Below are positions 22,872 to 31,049 of a DNA stretch of 64,000 nt, in pieces. The notes under the pieces were generated by a model. The model had not been told where the DNA came from, did not search any database, and was given only the letters and a program-made list of their open reading frames with translations. Within the stretch, counting starts at the first letter, position 1, and each line of letters starts with the position of its first letter. The translations under genes were made by a program, and so were the position numbers. The stretch is taken from assembly GCA_046347475.1 (NCBI GenBank), contig JAXMGD010000007.1:1-64000 (forward strand), given 5' to 3'. The DNA is from CAMCXE01 sp046347475 (GTDB lineage: Bacteria > Pseudomonadota > Gammaproteobacteria > Pseudomonadales > Cellvibrionaceae).

Positions 22872-23246
22872 TAGCAAGGGATTACCCCATCAAAATTGTT
22901 AGTTTAAGTCTCTGCGAGGGCTCGATCTTGGCAACTGAGCTGCTCGCAAAGCAGTACCTCAAGTGTAAGTAAATCAGCGGCATTTAGTAACCGCCTGGTA
23001 AAGACTTTTCACCACTCACCGCCGGATTCAAGTACAAATTCACGCTGTAAATACTGGGGGTACCGAATTGCGGGTGGGATGGGCCTCAGTATGGCGATCG
23101 TACGGCTGTTCGTTATGTTCAATGGCGCCATAACCGTGGCTAATTTGTTTGTCTTTACGAGATATTTTTGATTGCCGAATGCTTATAAGTTCCTCGTGTT
23201 GCCCAATGGAATTCCCGCCCGCTCCCGATTCTCCACACAGGTTTGT
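22872..23246. other. Intergenic region upstream of prc
   Basis: About 375 nt. It holds the prc promoter region. On the minus strand an unusual open frame of about 46 codons runs from 23180 to 23040. A GAGGA site lies 10 nt before its first codons, but it has no ATG, GTG or TTG start. I did not call it a gene. No tRNA or small RNA was recognised. Confidence 0.4.
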
Positions 23247-23714
23247 CTAAGCGCCTATTTGTAATAGGTCCATAAGACATTCGTGTTCCTGTGGCGTTAC
23301 AGGTACCACCGATAGTCGAGGTTGTTTGAAAATCCCAAGGTTTTCTAAAGCGGCCTGCTGCTTAATGCTTTTCACAGCCAATCCTTGAGGCAGTCTGTGT
23401 TCCAGTTGAATGTCTACACAGAACCAACGCGGATTATCGGCCTGGGCTTTGGCGTCAAAGTAGGGGGATTGGGGATCAAATTGGGCCGGGTCTGGATAGG
23501 CGGCTCGGCAAATACGCGCTACGCCGTAAATACCCGGCGTCGGACATTGGCAATGATAGATAAACACCCGATCGCCCACTGCGGTGTCGTCGCGTAAAAA
23601 GTTGCGTGCCTGGAAGTTGCGGATGCCATCCCACACGCCAGTTTGGCCGGGGGCTGCAGCAAGGTCGGCCACCGAATATACCTGCGGTTCTGTCTTGAAT
23701 AGCCAATAACGCAT
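23247..23714 (-). CDS. EVE domain-containing protein
   Basis: This 155-aa protein consists of a single EVE domain, a PUA-related fold thought to bind modified bases in DNA or RNA (thymocyte nuclear protein 1 family). It has the typical opening MRYWLFKTEPQVYSVADL, then GVWDGIRNFQARNFLRD, GDRVFIYHCQ and YGVARI, with aromatic residues lining the predicted pocket. Stand-alone bacterial EVE proteins are common housekeeping-like genes. The exact ligand is unknown. The next minus-strand gene upstream is the 103-aa hypothetical. Confidence 0.9.
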   Translation of the reverse strand: MRYWLFKTEPQVYSVADLAAAPGQTGVWDGIRNFQARNFLRDDTAVGDRVFIYHCQCPTPGIYGVARICRAAYPDPAQFDPQSPYFDAKAQADNPRWFCVDIQLEHRLPQGLAVKSIKQQAALENLGIFKQPRLSVVPVTPQEHECLMDLLQIGA

Positions 23715-23760
23715 AGTTTGCTAGCTGTTTGACGTTGGAGTGGGAAGGGCGGAGTTGACT

Positions 23761-24072
23761 TCAGTCTTCTTGTACCCATACCCAGCGCAGCGGTTCACCA
23801 AAATCATCAGTAATCAATTTCTTTTTCGGCCTGGGTTTATAGACGGAGCTTTTACCGCGCTTGCGGGCGTCGAGTGTACGCATAACCTCATCTAATGGTG
23901 TGCGCTCCTGCCGAGGTGCTGATTCGCTTTGCATTGTATAGGGGTTGGTATTGTCCCTAAAGCCTGAAATGCCCCGCGGTATATCCGCAACTTCGCCGCC
24001 CTGAACCAAGTACTGGGCTACATCGGCCGCGAGCTCGGCGCGAATTTGGGCTTTGGTTTTGATGGGTTGCAT
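23761..24072 (-). CDS. Small conserved-type hypothetical protein
   Basis: A 103-aa soluble, basic protein. The N-terminal helix contains AADVAQYLVQGGEVADIPRGISGF. This x-Y-L-x-x-G-G-x-V-x-x-I-P pattern recurs in small gammaproteobacterial proteins, including the C-terminal part of the RNA-polymerase-binding factor SutA. The middle is low in structure and the C-terminus is rich in Lys/Arg (RPKKKLITDDFG). No enzymatic motif is visible. It may be a nucleic-acid- or polymerase-associated factor, but that is speculation. It lies 46 nt upstream of the EVE gene in the same orientation. Confidence 0.6.
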   Translation of the reverse strand: MQPIKTKAQIRAELAADVAQYLVQGGEVADIPRGISGFRDNTNPYTMQSESAPRQERTPLDEVMRTLDARKRGKSSVYKPRPKKKLITDDFGEPLRWVWVQED

Positions 24073-24262
24073 AGCGGCGGTAAGGAAGATAAGCCCTCAA
24101 GACTAACCTTGTTATAGCCTACAGGGAAGCGTTGTGGCTAATTTTTACGTGGCTATTTGAGCTTAAGACCGGTTGAGGTTAAGACAGGCAAGTTGAATTT
24201 AAGCCCAGCAAGTGGAGGCTTAGTCCATCAGGTCTGAGAAAAAAGTGTGTGCCCCGCAAGAT

Positions 24263-24505
24263 GTTACCAATGTGTTACCGTGTGTAAAAATCTGTGTAAC
24301 TAAAGTGCGCAGTTTTAGCCTCAGCCTGGGTCGCAAAAGTAGTGCTTGATCCATCGCGTGTGCAGTGAAATAGCTGTATTGACTATAAAATATGGGTCTC
24401 TGCTGGATCGCCCAAATTTGCTGCTGCGCGAAAAAGTTATAAGAAATCGCAAAATAATACTTGCCATCCTCGGAATGGGTGTTACCATTTGTAACGTGAA
24501 GTAAC
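24263..24505 (+). promoter_or_regulatory. Array of GTTAC/GTAAC half-sites upstream of a small gene
   Basis: Six half-sites occur in two clusters: GTTACC at 24263 and 24274 with GTAAC at 24296; then GTTACC at 24481 with GTAAC at 24491 and 24501. GTTACCATTTGTAAC at 24481-24495 is an inverted repeat with a 5-nt spacer, the shape of a dimeric regulator operator. The second cluster ends 72 nt before the start codon of the 65-aa gene. The regulator is unknown. The rest of 24073-24577 has no gene that I can support. Confidence 0.5.
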
Positions 24506-24577
24506 AAATCTTCACTAGCAAGCCGGCTGCTTACCCGGCAGATCGGTTCAACTGACCTTAGTTAGAGGAAACTTTCC

Positions 24578-24775
24578 ATGAAAAAGTTACTATCCATTTT
24601 CACTTCTGCACACTCTGCAAGTGATGTTTCAACAAAAGATAGCTGGCATACCCCCGTTAACGAAGTTTTAGCGTCTGTGAGAACTTCTGATAACGCCAGT
24701 GAAGCGACAAACATTCGAGCCAGTTCTTCTGGTTTGCGTGGTCGACTACCTTACTTTCCTGGCTTGCTGGCCTGA
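24578..24775 (+). CDS. Orphan small protein, 65 aa
   Basis: A small open frame supported by gene-like surroundings. A strong AGAGGA ribosome site lies 8 nt before the ATG, an inverted-repeat operator-like array lies upstream, and a hairpin begins 10 nt after the stop. The protein starts MKKLLSIFTSAHSAS and is rich in Ser, Thr, Ala and Asn. It has no cysteine and no clear membrane helix, and ends with a short hydrophobic stretch, GLRGRLPYFPGLLA. No family is recognised. It could be a stress or signalling small protein, or a peptide precursor. There is no maturation or export gene next to it. Confidence 0.6.
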   Translation: MKKLLSIFTSAHSASDVSTKDSWHTPVNEVLASVRTSDNASEATNIRASSSGLRGRLPYFPGLLA

Positions 24776-24785
24776 TAAGGTTCTA

Positions 24786-24809
24786 GAGTTGCGTCCTCGG
24801 GCGCAACTC
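24786..24809 (+). terminator. Hairpin after the 65-aa gene
   Basis: GAGTTGCG (24786-24793) pairs perfectly with CGCAACTC (24802-24809) across an 8-nt loop, followed by a weak GTTT. It starts 10 nt after the stop codon and is a probable transcription end. The following 24810-25049 stretch shows no supported gene. Confidence 0.65.
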
Positions 24810-25049
24810 GTTTCCACCTCGTTCATTTCAATCTTGGGATTGGCATCTGTGCGAGGAAGAATTTAAATCCCGGTTTCTAGAAGGGAGCTTCTCAAAGATC
24901 ACCTGCTAAGCGGCGTTGAACGATACAGGCACCGCATGCTTGGCGCTGGCTAATTTGCAGAATGGTAGGTCTAGGGTTCTGGCTGGGGCGGCGCTATTGG
25001 CGCGTGCGCTGGCGGCAGGGATGCTTAAAATGTTGCATATCGTTGGCTA

Positions 25050-26003
25050 TCAATCCTGCTGGGCTTTGATTAATAAGGGCGTAAATGCGGCCTGTAAGCC
25101 TTCAGCGCATTTGAGTGTTTTAATCTCTTCGAATAATTGCCCGGCCTGCTGGTAGTGGCGCTGCAAATACATAAGCCATTGTTTTAAACGGTTACCTAGG
25201 TGTTTGCTGGGATAATCGGGCAGTGTATTGAGGTGATATTGCCAGATGAGATGGACTATGTTTTCCCAGGTGAGAGGCGCGTAGTCTTCACCGGCCAAGA
25301 ATGCTTTTATCTGCAGTGCTAGATCTGGCTTTGCCAGTAGTGGGCGGCCTAGCATAACGTCCGTGCAGCCTGATTCGGCACGGCACCGCTTAAAATCATC
25401 TAAATCCCAAATATCTCCATTGGCCACAACGGGAATGTTCAAGGCGGCGTTGATCTCACCTATGGCATCCCAAAATGCGGGCGGTTTATAGCCGTCTGTT
25501 TTACTTCGCCCATGCACCACCAGCTCCTGTGCACCAGCTTCGGCGATGGCGAGTGCATTTTCCACATAGCCTTGGCGAGCTAAGTAGCCCAGGCGCATTT
25601 TGGCGGTTACGGGTATGTGGCTAGGCGTGGCTTGGCGCACAGCATTCACTATTTCGAACAGGGTAGTCGGTTCCTGCAGTAGGCAAGCCCCACCCCTGTG
25701 TTTGTTGACGGTTTTAGCGGGGCAACCAAAATTGAGGTCTATGCCTGGAGCGCCCAGCATGGCGGCCCGGGCGGCATTTTCGGCCAGGGCCTGGCTGTCA
25801 CTGCCAAGCAGCTGAACGCGCACGGGTACGGCAATGGGATGATGTAATTCAGGGCAGAGGCGCAGGAATAGTTTTGCGGGCAAGAGAGTGTGGGTGACGC
25901 GAATGAATTCAGTTACGAATAAATCAATGCCGCCAATCTGACTGTAGAGGGCGCGCAGGTAGGGGTCAACTACACCCTCCATGGGTGCCATTAGAATTCG
26001 CAT
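25050..26003 (-). CDS. dusC: tRNA-dihydrouridine(16) synthase DusC
   Basis: An FMN-dependent enzyme that reduces U16 in the tRNA D-loop. MRILMAPMEGVVDPYLRAL is the flavin-site N-terminus. The catalytic cysteine lies in DLNFGCPAKTVNKHRGGA. Further conserved parts are VTAKMRLGY, ELVVHGRSK, PVVANGDIWD and DVMLGRPLL. The order of motifs and the C-terminal helical domain (HLGNRLKQWLMYLQRHY) favour DusC over DusA or DusB. The start at 26003 gives 318 aa, close to E. coli DusC; an upstream in-frame ATG would add 39 unrelated residues. Confidence 0.94.
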   Translation of the reverse strand: MRILMAPMEGVVDPYLRALYSQIGGIDLFVTEFIRVTHTLLPAKLFLRLCPELHHPIAVPVRVQLLGSDSQALAENAARAAMLGAPGIDLNFGCPAKTVNKHRGGACLLQEPTTLFEIVNAVRQATPSHIPVTAKMRLGYLARQGYVENALAIAEAGAQELVVHGRSKTDGYKPPAFWDAIGEINAALNIPVVANGDIWDLDDFKRCRAESGCTDVMLGRPLLAKPDLALQIKAFLAGEDYAPLTWENIVHLIWQYHLNTLPDYPSKHLGNRLKQWLMYLQRHYQQAGQLFEEIKTLKCAEGLQAAFTPLLIKAQQD

Positions 26004-26263
26004 TGTGTGCCTTTGAATGGTGTGGGCCGTTTTACGGCGCGCAAGTGTATCACCCCGGCTGTGGCGGATTTGCGTTGGGCTTGCACAAGACTTAGCCAAA
26101 ACCGCGATTTTGCACTGCAAAATCCCTGCAATTGCCGTCTTTTGAGGTGGTTTTTCTTGCTCTTTACCGGGTTAATTCATTATCGTATGCGCCCCTATAG
26201 CCCCCGGCAAAAATCAGTGTTAGCTGAAGTGCGGGACCGATAGTAGGTTGAGTGGAATTCTGC

Positions 26264-26401
26264 ATGGTAAGTCCTAAGCTTTCGTACACACATGCCGCTA
26301 AAAAATTGGCGGTTGAGGGCTGGATGATCACTTGCGCCATGGCAATTTCTTGCCTTTCAAACATTAGTTTTTGCGCGATGGAATTAAAAAAGGCAGTGTA
26401 A
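26264..26401 (+). CDS. Possible 45-aa hydrophobic small protein or leader peptide before pyk
   Basis: An ATG at 26264, with GTGGA about 8 nt upstream, opens 45 codons. The product has a hydrophobic, cysteine-containing stretch, GWMITCAMAISCLSNISFCAM, resembling a single membrane segment. The stop TAA lies exactly in the loop of the terminator at 26386-26415. Ending inside a terminator hairpin 75 nt before pyk is the geometry of a leader peptide or of a short independent gene. Chance is a real alternative for an open frame this short. The rest of 26004-26476 shows nothing else convincing. Confidence 0.3.
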   Translation: MVSPKLSYTHAAKKLAVEGWMITCAMAISCLSNISFCAMELKKAV

Positions 26402-26415
26402 TCACTGCCTTTTTT
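26386..26415. terminator. Terminator-type hairpin upstream of pyk
   Basis: AAAAAGGCAGTG, loop TAAT, CACTGCCTTTTT form a perfect symmetric stem with T-runs on both strands. It ends 61 nt before the pyk start. It could end minus-strand or plus-strand transcription, or act as an attenuator in the pyk leader. Confidence 0.8.
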
Positions 26416-26476
26416 AGTTTTGTCGCGCTGCAAAATATCAGTTGCCTGAGGGTGGCTGTTCACTTTGGAGAGAAAA

Positions 26477-27931
26477 ATGATTAGACGTACAAAGATTGTA
26501 AGTACATTGGGCCCCGCCTCGGATGAACCCGGTGTATTGGAACGCTTAATAGTGGCAGGAGTGAATGTTGTACGCTTGAATTTTTCCCACGGCAGCCCGG
26601 AAGATCATCTGCAGCGCTGCCAGTTGGTGCGCGAGTTGGCCGCTAAGCACAATGTGTATGTAGCTGTATTGGGTGATTTGCAGGGGCCTAAAATTCGTAT
26701 TTCACGCTTTGCCAATGGCCCAATTAAATTGGCGGTGGGCGATAAGTTTGTGTTGGATGCTGCCTTGGCGAAGGATGCAGGCGATCAAAATTGTGTGGGT
26801 ATCGACTATAAAGAGCTACCCAACGATGTAGTCGCTGGGGATTTGTTGCTGCTAGATGATGGTCGTGTAGTTTTTAAGGTGGAGTCGGTTGTAGGTTCCA
26901 AGATCTTCTGTGAGGTGACGGTAGGCGGTAAGTTGTCGAACAACAAGGGCATTAACCGCCAGGGCGGTGGTTTAACCGCGCCAGCTCTCACAGATAAAGA
27001 TCTTGCGGATATTAAAACGGCCGTGGCCATCGGGGTGGATTACCTTGCCGTTTCCTTCCCCCGCAGCGCAGAAGACATGAACCTTGCCCGCCGTTTGGTG
27101 AAAGAAGCCGGTGGCGATATCGCACTGGTTGCCAAAATTGAGCGTGCTGAAGCGGTGGAGAGTGACGATGTATTGGATGCGATTATTATGGCCTCCGATG
27201 CGGTCATGGTGGCTCGCGGTGATTTGGGTGTAGAGATTGGGGACGCGGCATTAATAGGTGTGCAAAAACACATTATTGATCGCGCCCGTACCCTCAATCG
27301 CGGCGTAATCACCGCAACCCAGATGATGGAATCCATGATCAGCAGCTCATTGCCCACCCGTGCAGAGGTATTTGACGTGGCGAACGCCGTGTTAGATGGC
27401 ACTGACGCGGTGATGCTGTCGGCCGAAACTGCGGCTGGGCAATTCCCGGTGGAAACTGTGGAGGCTATGGTGCGTATTATTGTCGGTGCCGAAAAACACC
27501 CTCAGTCTAATAAGCCGCTGAGCCGCGCAATGCCGAAACATATGGCCATCGACCAAGCTATTGCGCAAGCGGCCATGCACACGGCGAATAATATGCCCGG
27601 GGTTAAAGCAATTGTTTGTTTGACTGAGACGGGCTCAACTCCATTGCTTATGAGCCGGTACGGCACACACTTGCCCGTGTTTGCCTTCTCTCGTCATGAA
27701 AATTCACTGCGCCGCGCCGCCTTATACCGAGGCGTTGAAACCATTCGTTTTGACAGTGATTCAGTCAATTACGTGGATGCCAATGAGTGGGCAGTAGGCA
27801 AGCTCATTGAGCGCGGCGTACTCAATGAGGGTGATTTGGTCATTATCTCCAAAGGGGATGTGGCCAACGTGGTGGGTGGTACGAATACCCTTAAGATTGT
27901 GGAAGTCGGCAAGCCCATTGCTAAGGGCTAA
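26477..27931 (+). CDS. pyk: Pyruvate kinase
   Basis: Pyruvate kinase catalyses the final step of glycolysis, phosphoenolpyruvate plus ADP to pyruvate plus ATP. Recognisable parts are MIRRTKIVSTLGPASDEPG, NFSHGSPEDH, GDLQGPKIRI, and the catalytic-lysine region LVAKIERAEAV. They are followed by MVARGDLGVEIG and the potassium/ADP-site segment ATQMMESMISSSLPTRAEV. The length is 484 aa. ATG 26477 is chosen over an in-frame TTG at 26465 because GGAG lies 6 nt upstream and the product then starts like its relatives. The sequence resembles the PykA-type enzyme; isozyme type was not proven. Confidence 0.95.
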   Translation: MIRRTKIVSTLGPASDEPGVLERLIVAGVNVVRLNFSHGSPEDHLQRCQLVRELAAKHNVYVAVLGDLQGPKIRISRFANGPIKLAVGDKFVLDAALAKDAGDQNCVGIDYKELPNDVVAGDLLLLDDGRVVFKVESVVGSKIFCEVTVGGKLSNNKGINRQGGGLTAPALTDKDLADIKTAVAIGVDYLAVSFPRSAEDMNLARRLVKEAGGDIALVAKIERAEAVESDDVLDAIIMASDAVMVARGDLGVEIGDAALIGVQKHIIDRARTLNRGVITATQMMESMISSSLPTRAEVFDVANAVLDGTDAVMLSAETAAGQFPVETVEAMVRIIVGAEKHPQSNKPLSRAMPKHMAIDQAIAQAAMHTANNMPGVKAIVCLTETGSTPLLMSRYGTHLPVFAFSRHENSLRRAALYRGVETIRFDSDSVNYVDANEWAVGKLIERGVLNEGDLVIISKGDVANVVGGTNTLKIVEVGKPIAKG

Positions 27932-27947
27932 GAGCTAATTTCCGCCG

Positions 27948-28622
27948 TCATCCCGCGGCCGGGGGTTGTTTGTCATCCTCCGGCTGATCCCACCCTAAGG
28001 CCACGCGGATCTTTTTTTCCAAGGTGGCTGTGTCTATGGGTTTGACTATGTAATCCGTGATGCCCTGACCTATAGCCTCGCGGATTTTGGCGGCCTCGCT
28101 GATGGAGGTCACCATCATAAAATGAGTGTCTTGGAATTTAGCGAGCTGTTTAATTTGTTTGCGTACTTCAAGGCCAGTTAATTCGGGCATATCCCAATCA
28201 CACAGCACCAGGTCATAGGCCGGAGAGTTGTTTTGCAGTGCGTTGAGCGCCTCTCGGCCATCCTTAACGCTGTCAATTTTTTTGATCCCCAGGTCGCTCA
28301 GTATGCCTCTGAGCATCATCATCGAATCAATACTGTCATCGGCAACTAATACCAGGGCATCGGCAAGGGGAATGGGGTCTTTGCGCCGAATAGCCTTTTT
28401 AACCGGCGCGGCAGGTGTGGTATTGGCGACAGGGGTGGGGGCTGTTTTTGTCGCGCTTGCGACAAGTTTGCCTAAGGCGCCATCAAGAATTTTAAGCGTC
28501 GCGGCAAGTTCCGCCACTTGCTTGTCATCCTGCAGCGTTGCTTGGGTTTTGGCCATTGCCGTGCGTTGCCGCTGCAGTAAGGTGACCACCAGCTTAAGTT
28601 CCTTGGGGTCAAGCGCAGACAT
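27948..28622 (-). CDS. Single-domain response regulator with N-terminal helical extension
   Basis: A CheY-like receiver domain occupies about residues 90-215, preceded by about 85 residues that include a predicted helical region and a Pro/Ala-rich linker. The receiver has the acidic pair in VLVADDS, the phospho-accepting aspartate in LVLCDWDMPELTG, a Thr/Ser in MMVTS, and the lysine in DYIVKPID. There is no DNA-binding or enzymatic output domain, so it should act by protein contact. No histidine kinase is adjacent. The ribosome site GAGG lies 6-8 nt before the ATG. It is convergent with pyk. Confidence 0.85.
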   Translation of the reverse strand: MSALDPKELKLVVTLLQRQRTAMAKTQATLQDDKQVAELAATLKILDGALGKLVASATKTAPTPVANTTPAAPVKKAIRRKDPIPLADALVLVADDSIDSMMMLRGILSDLGIKKIDSVKDGREALNALQNNSPAYDLVLCDWDMPELTGLEVRKQIKQLAKFQDTHFMMVTSISEAAKIREAIGQGITDYIVKPIDTATLEKKIRVALGWDQPEDDKQPPAAG

Positions 28623-28698
28623 AAACCACCTCGCTCACGGGTACCTCCGGGTATGTAGTGTCGATTCCTAACGAATTGGCCTTGGGTGTGCAATATAG

Positions 28699-28914
28699 CT
28701 AGGGTTTACCCGTTTGCTCACCTTGTAGGCTGGCTAAAGTTTTTTGCATAGAGGCATAGTAGTCGTCGGTTAGGGTTCGGCTGGTGTCGCGGCGCTCCTT
28801 GGATTTGCGGCGCTTGCGGTGGAAGAGATCCAGTGGCATTTCTCTGCAGGGATCGGCATCCTGACGACGGTCGCGGCCTTTGCGGCGATTAACAAATATA
28901 ATGCTCGAACTCAT
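28699..28914 (-). CDS. Small basic hypothetical protein
   Basis: A 71-aa highly charged protein with clustered Arg/Lys (VNRRKGRDRRQDADPCR and HRKRRKSKERRD) and a short acidic/hydrophobic tail. The NRRxGxDRRxDxDPC-type pattern looks conserved in related gammaproteobacteria as far as I recall, but no function is known to me. Codon use and a position in the same orientation as the response regulator, 76 nt upstream of it, support a real gene. Confidence 0.6.
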   Translation of the reverse strand: MSSSIIFVNRRKGRDRRQDADPCREMPLDLFHRKRRKSKERRDTSRTLTDDYYASMQKTLASLQGEQTGKP

Positions 28915-29037
28915 AAAATACCCAAACCCAAAGGGACTGCACGGTTAAAAACTGGCGACTTTCATCTTAAATGCTAGCTGAGAAAATGGCCTTGATGAAA
29001 TTTTTGCCCCATTAAATCAGATCGCGAGAATGACCCT

Positions 29038-29346
29038 ATGACTGAGCACGCAATTCAGCAAAAACTGCAAGAGGCGTTTTCACCGGCCGTGTTGCAGGTT
29101 GAAAACGAAAGCCATAATCACAGCAGTAGGCCAGGCAACAACACCCATTTTAAGGTGACCCTGGTGAGTGAAGCCTTTAGTGGTTTAAATCCGGTGGCCC
29201 GTCACCGCGCCGTTTATGCGGTGTTAAAAGAGGAGTTGGCCAATGGTGTACACGCGCTGGCGTTACATACCTTTGCTCCAGGGGAGTGGCAGGGGGAATC
29301 GCCCGCATCACCCCGCTGCATGGGGGGGCGAAAAAAAATGAATTGA
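29038..29346 (+). CDS. bolA: BolA family protein
   Basis: BolA proteins partner with monothiol glutaredoxins in iron-sulfur and iron regulation, and BolA influences morphology and stationary-phase genes. The 102-aa sequence shows the class II KH-like fold signatures: FSPAVLQVENESHNHSS, HFKVTLVSEAFSGLNPVARHRAVYAVL, the conserved histidines, and VHALALHTFAPGEW. It has an unusual Arg/Lys/Gly-rich end (MGGRKKMN), ending just before its stop codon. Confidence 0.92.
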   Translation: MTEHAIQQKLQEAFSPAVLQVENESHNHSSRPGNNTHFKVTLVSEAFSGLNPVARHRAVYAVLKEELANGVHALALHTFAPGEWQGESPASPRCMGGRKKMN

Positions 29347-29515
29347 TAGCTCTGCGCTCTGGTGCGCGCAGGGTGCACTTTTTCATATGGCTCTAATTTC
29401 CGTTTACAGCGCTAATGTACATCTAAAGCCCCAACTTCTATTTAAGGCGCTGGGTTTAGTCCCGGCAGTCTGTTGAATGGTTATCTGCCAGGTCGCCAAC
29501 CTATTTCAACAGCCC

Positions 29516-29980
29516 CTAAAGAGCACCGTCGAAATCTAGTTGCCGCCAAGCTTCATAGGCCATAACAGATGCTGCATTGGATAAATTCATACTGCGGCTG
29601 CCGGGGCGCATGGGGATGCGCAGGCGTCGCTCTGGCGGCGCCATATCTAACACAGCAGGCGGCAGACCCCGCGATTCGGGGCCGAATACCAGAGCGTCGC
29701 CCGCGGCAAATTGTACCCGGGTGTAATGTTGTGAGCCTTTGGTGGTGATGGCAAACCAGCGGGCCGGTGCAAGCTCGCGTAAAAATGTCGCCCAATCAGC
29801 ATAAATTTTAATGTCTTTCCACTCGGCGTAATCCAAACCGGCCCGCCGCAGCTTTTTATCGTCCAGCGCAAAACCCAAAGGCTCAATTAAATGCAGCTGG
29901 CAGCCAATATTGGCACATAGCCGAATGATATTACCCGTATTGGGTGGAATTTCCGGTTCGAATAACACTAGGTGAATCAT
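29516..29980 (-). CDS. trmL: tRNA (cytidine(34)-2'-O)-methyltransferase
   Basis: TrmL methylates the wobble ribose of two tRNA-Leu isoacceptors. It is a small SPOUT-fold protein of 154 aa. MIHLVLFEPEIPPNTGNIIRL is the opening. The trefoil-knot SAM-binding motifs are ALVFGPESRGLP, then RIPMRPGSRSMNLSNAASV with the catalytic region. ATG 29980 is preferred over the upstream frame because it begins directly with the conserved strand. It is divergent from the msh locus. Confidence 0.93.
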   Translation of the reverse strand: MIHLVLFEPEIPPNTGNIIRLCANIGCQLHLIEPLGFALDDKKLRRAGLDYAEWKDIKIYADWATFLRELAPARWFAITTKGSQHYTRVQFAAGDALVFGPESRGLPPAVLDMAPPERRLRIPMRPGSRSMNLSNAASVMAYEAWRQLDFDGAL

Positions 29981-30121
29981 ATATAAGTAAAACTGCAGAA
30001 AAAGAGCGAAATCCAAAGTGCTGGCTATACTAAAGGAAATTCGGCAAATATCAATTTGTGTGCCGACAATTGAGAAAATAACAACAAAAAACTTGCGCAG
30101 GATGAAAAAGGGGTCTACGCC

Positions 30122-31048
30122 GTGTTGTTAAGAGTAAATCAGGCTCAGCCTCAACGCCTCGTTGGATTGGAGTTGCAAGCCGATGGCATAGCGGTCGCGG
30201 TGAAAGCGGTAAAAAACCAATTACCGCATATTGAGCGCTTGGCTTTTTTACCGGGTGAAGACGATAAGCAGCGCTTCGCGCAACTGCGTGACTATGTTAA
30301 GCAAAATAAACTCAAAAACAAACCGTGCAATTTGGTGTTGCCGCAAAACCGCTATCAATTGTATTTGCTGGAGGCGCCCGATGTGCCAGCGGCGGAGCTG
30401 GCCAATGCCATGAAGTGGCGACTGAAAGATTTGGTTAACCAGCCGCTGGATCAATTAGCCGTGGATGTTTTTCACGTGCCTAACGATGGTGCCCGCGGCA
30501 ACCGAAAAATGATTTATGTCGTGGTAGTGAATAAGAGTTATCTGCAGGAATTAATTGAGTATGTCCAGCAGAGCGAACTTAAGTTATTGGCTATTGATAT
30601 TGCTGAACTGGCGCTACGCAATCTCGCTATTTATTTGGTGGATCCGCAATTTGATCAGCGCGGTGTCGCCATTGCGCGGGTGCGGCAAGGCGCAGGTTCG
30701 GTCTCAATTTATCGAGCGGGCGATATGTATTTGTCGCGGCAATTTGATTTAGCCTACGGTGGCGGTTTATTGGATGACCTGCCAGCAGAATCCTTGGCGC
30801 TGGAATTACAGCGCTCGGTTGATTATTACGAACGGCAAATGGGCCAATTAAGCCCTGCGGTGGTGTACCTCGGGGGTGAAAATATTGCGGATGAAAAAAT
30901 CACCGATAGCCTGCGTAAGATTTTGTCAGTGCCTTTGCAGTATTTAGATTTTTCAGGCGCTGTCAGCCTAGAAAGTGAATTTGAAAGCGGAATTATGCAG
31001 CTTGGCCTGGGTGCTTTAGGTGCGGCCATGCGCCAGGAGTTTGCCTAG
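30122..31048 (+). CDS. mshI: MSHA biogenesis protein MshI (PilM-like)
   Basis: First gene of the MSHA-type pilus assembly locus. It is a cytoplasmic actin-like protein that would link to the inner-membrane PilN/PilO-like pair. The 308-aa sequence carries the PilM/EpsL-type pattern, with LVGLELQADGIAVAVKAV at the start and a C-terminal half with GVAIARVRQGAGSVSIYRAGDMYLSRQFDLAYGG. GTG 30122 has AAGGGGT 7 nt upstream. It is followed after 1 nt by the PilN-like gene. Confidence 0.88.
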   Translation: MLLRVNQAQPQRLVGLELQADGIAVAVKAVKNQLPHIERLAFLPGEDDKQRFAQLRDYVKQNKLKNKPCNLVLPQNRYQLYLLEAPDVPAAELANAMKWRLKDLVNQPLDQLAVDVFHVPNDGARGNRKMIYVVVVNKSYLQELIEYVQQSELKLLAIDIAELALRNLAIYLVDPQFDQRGVAIARVRQGAGSVSIYRAGDMYLSRQFDLAYGGGLLDDLPAESLALELQRSVDYYERQMGQLSPAVVYLGGENIADEKITDSLRKILSVPLQYLDFSGAVSLESEFESGIMQLGLGALGAAMRQEFA

Positions 31049-31049
31049 C

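Noticed and set aside
24220..24507. 95-codon minus-strand frame upstream of the 65-aa gene
   Set aside because: It overlaps the operator-like arrays and competes with a better-supported plus-strand unit; composition is not protein-like.
24916..25155. 79-codon plus-strand frame overlapping the end of dusC
   Set aside because: Half of it is antisense to dusC, and there is no ribosome site.
26164..26463. 99-codon minus-strand frame before pyk
   Set aside because: It spans the terminator hairpin and has no ribosome site; the hairpin sequence reads as Lys-rich filler.
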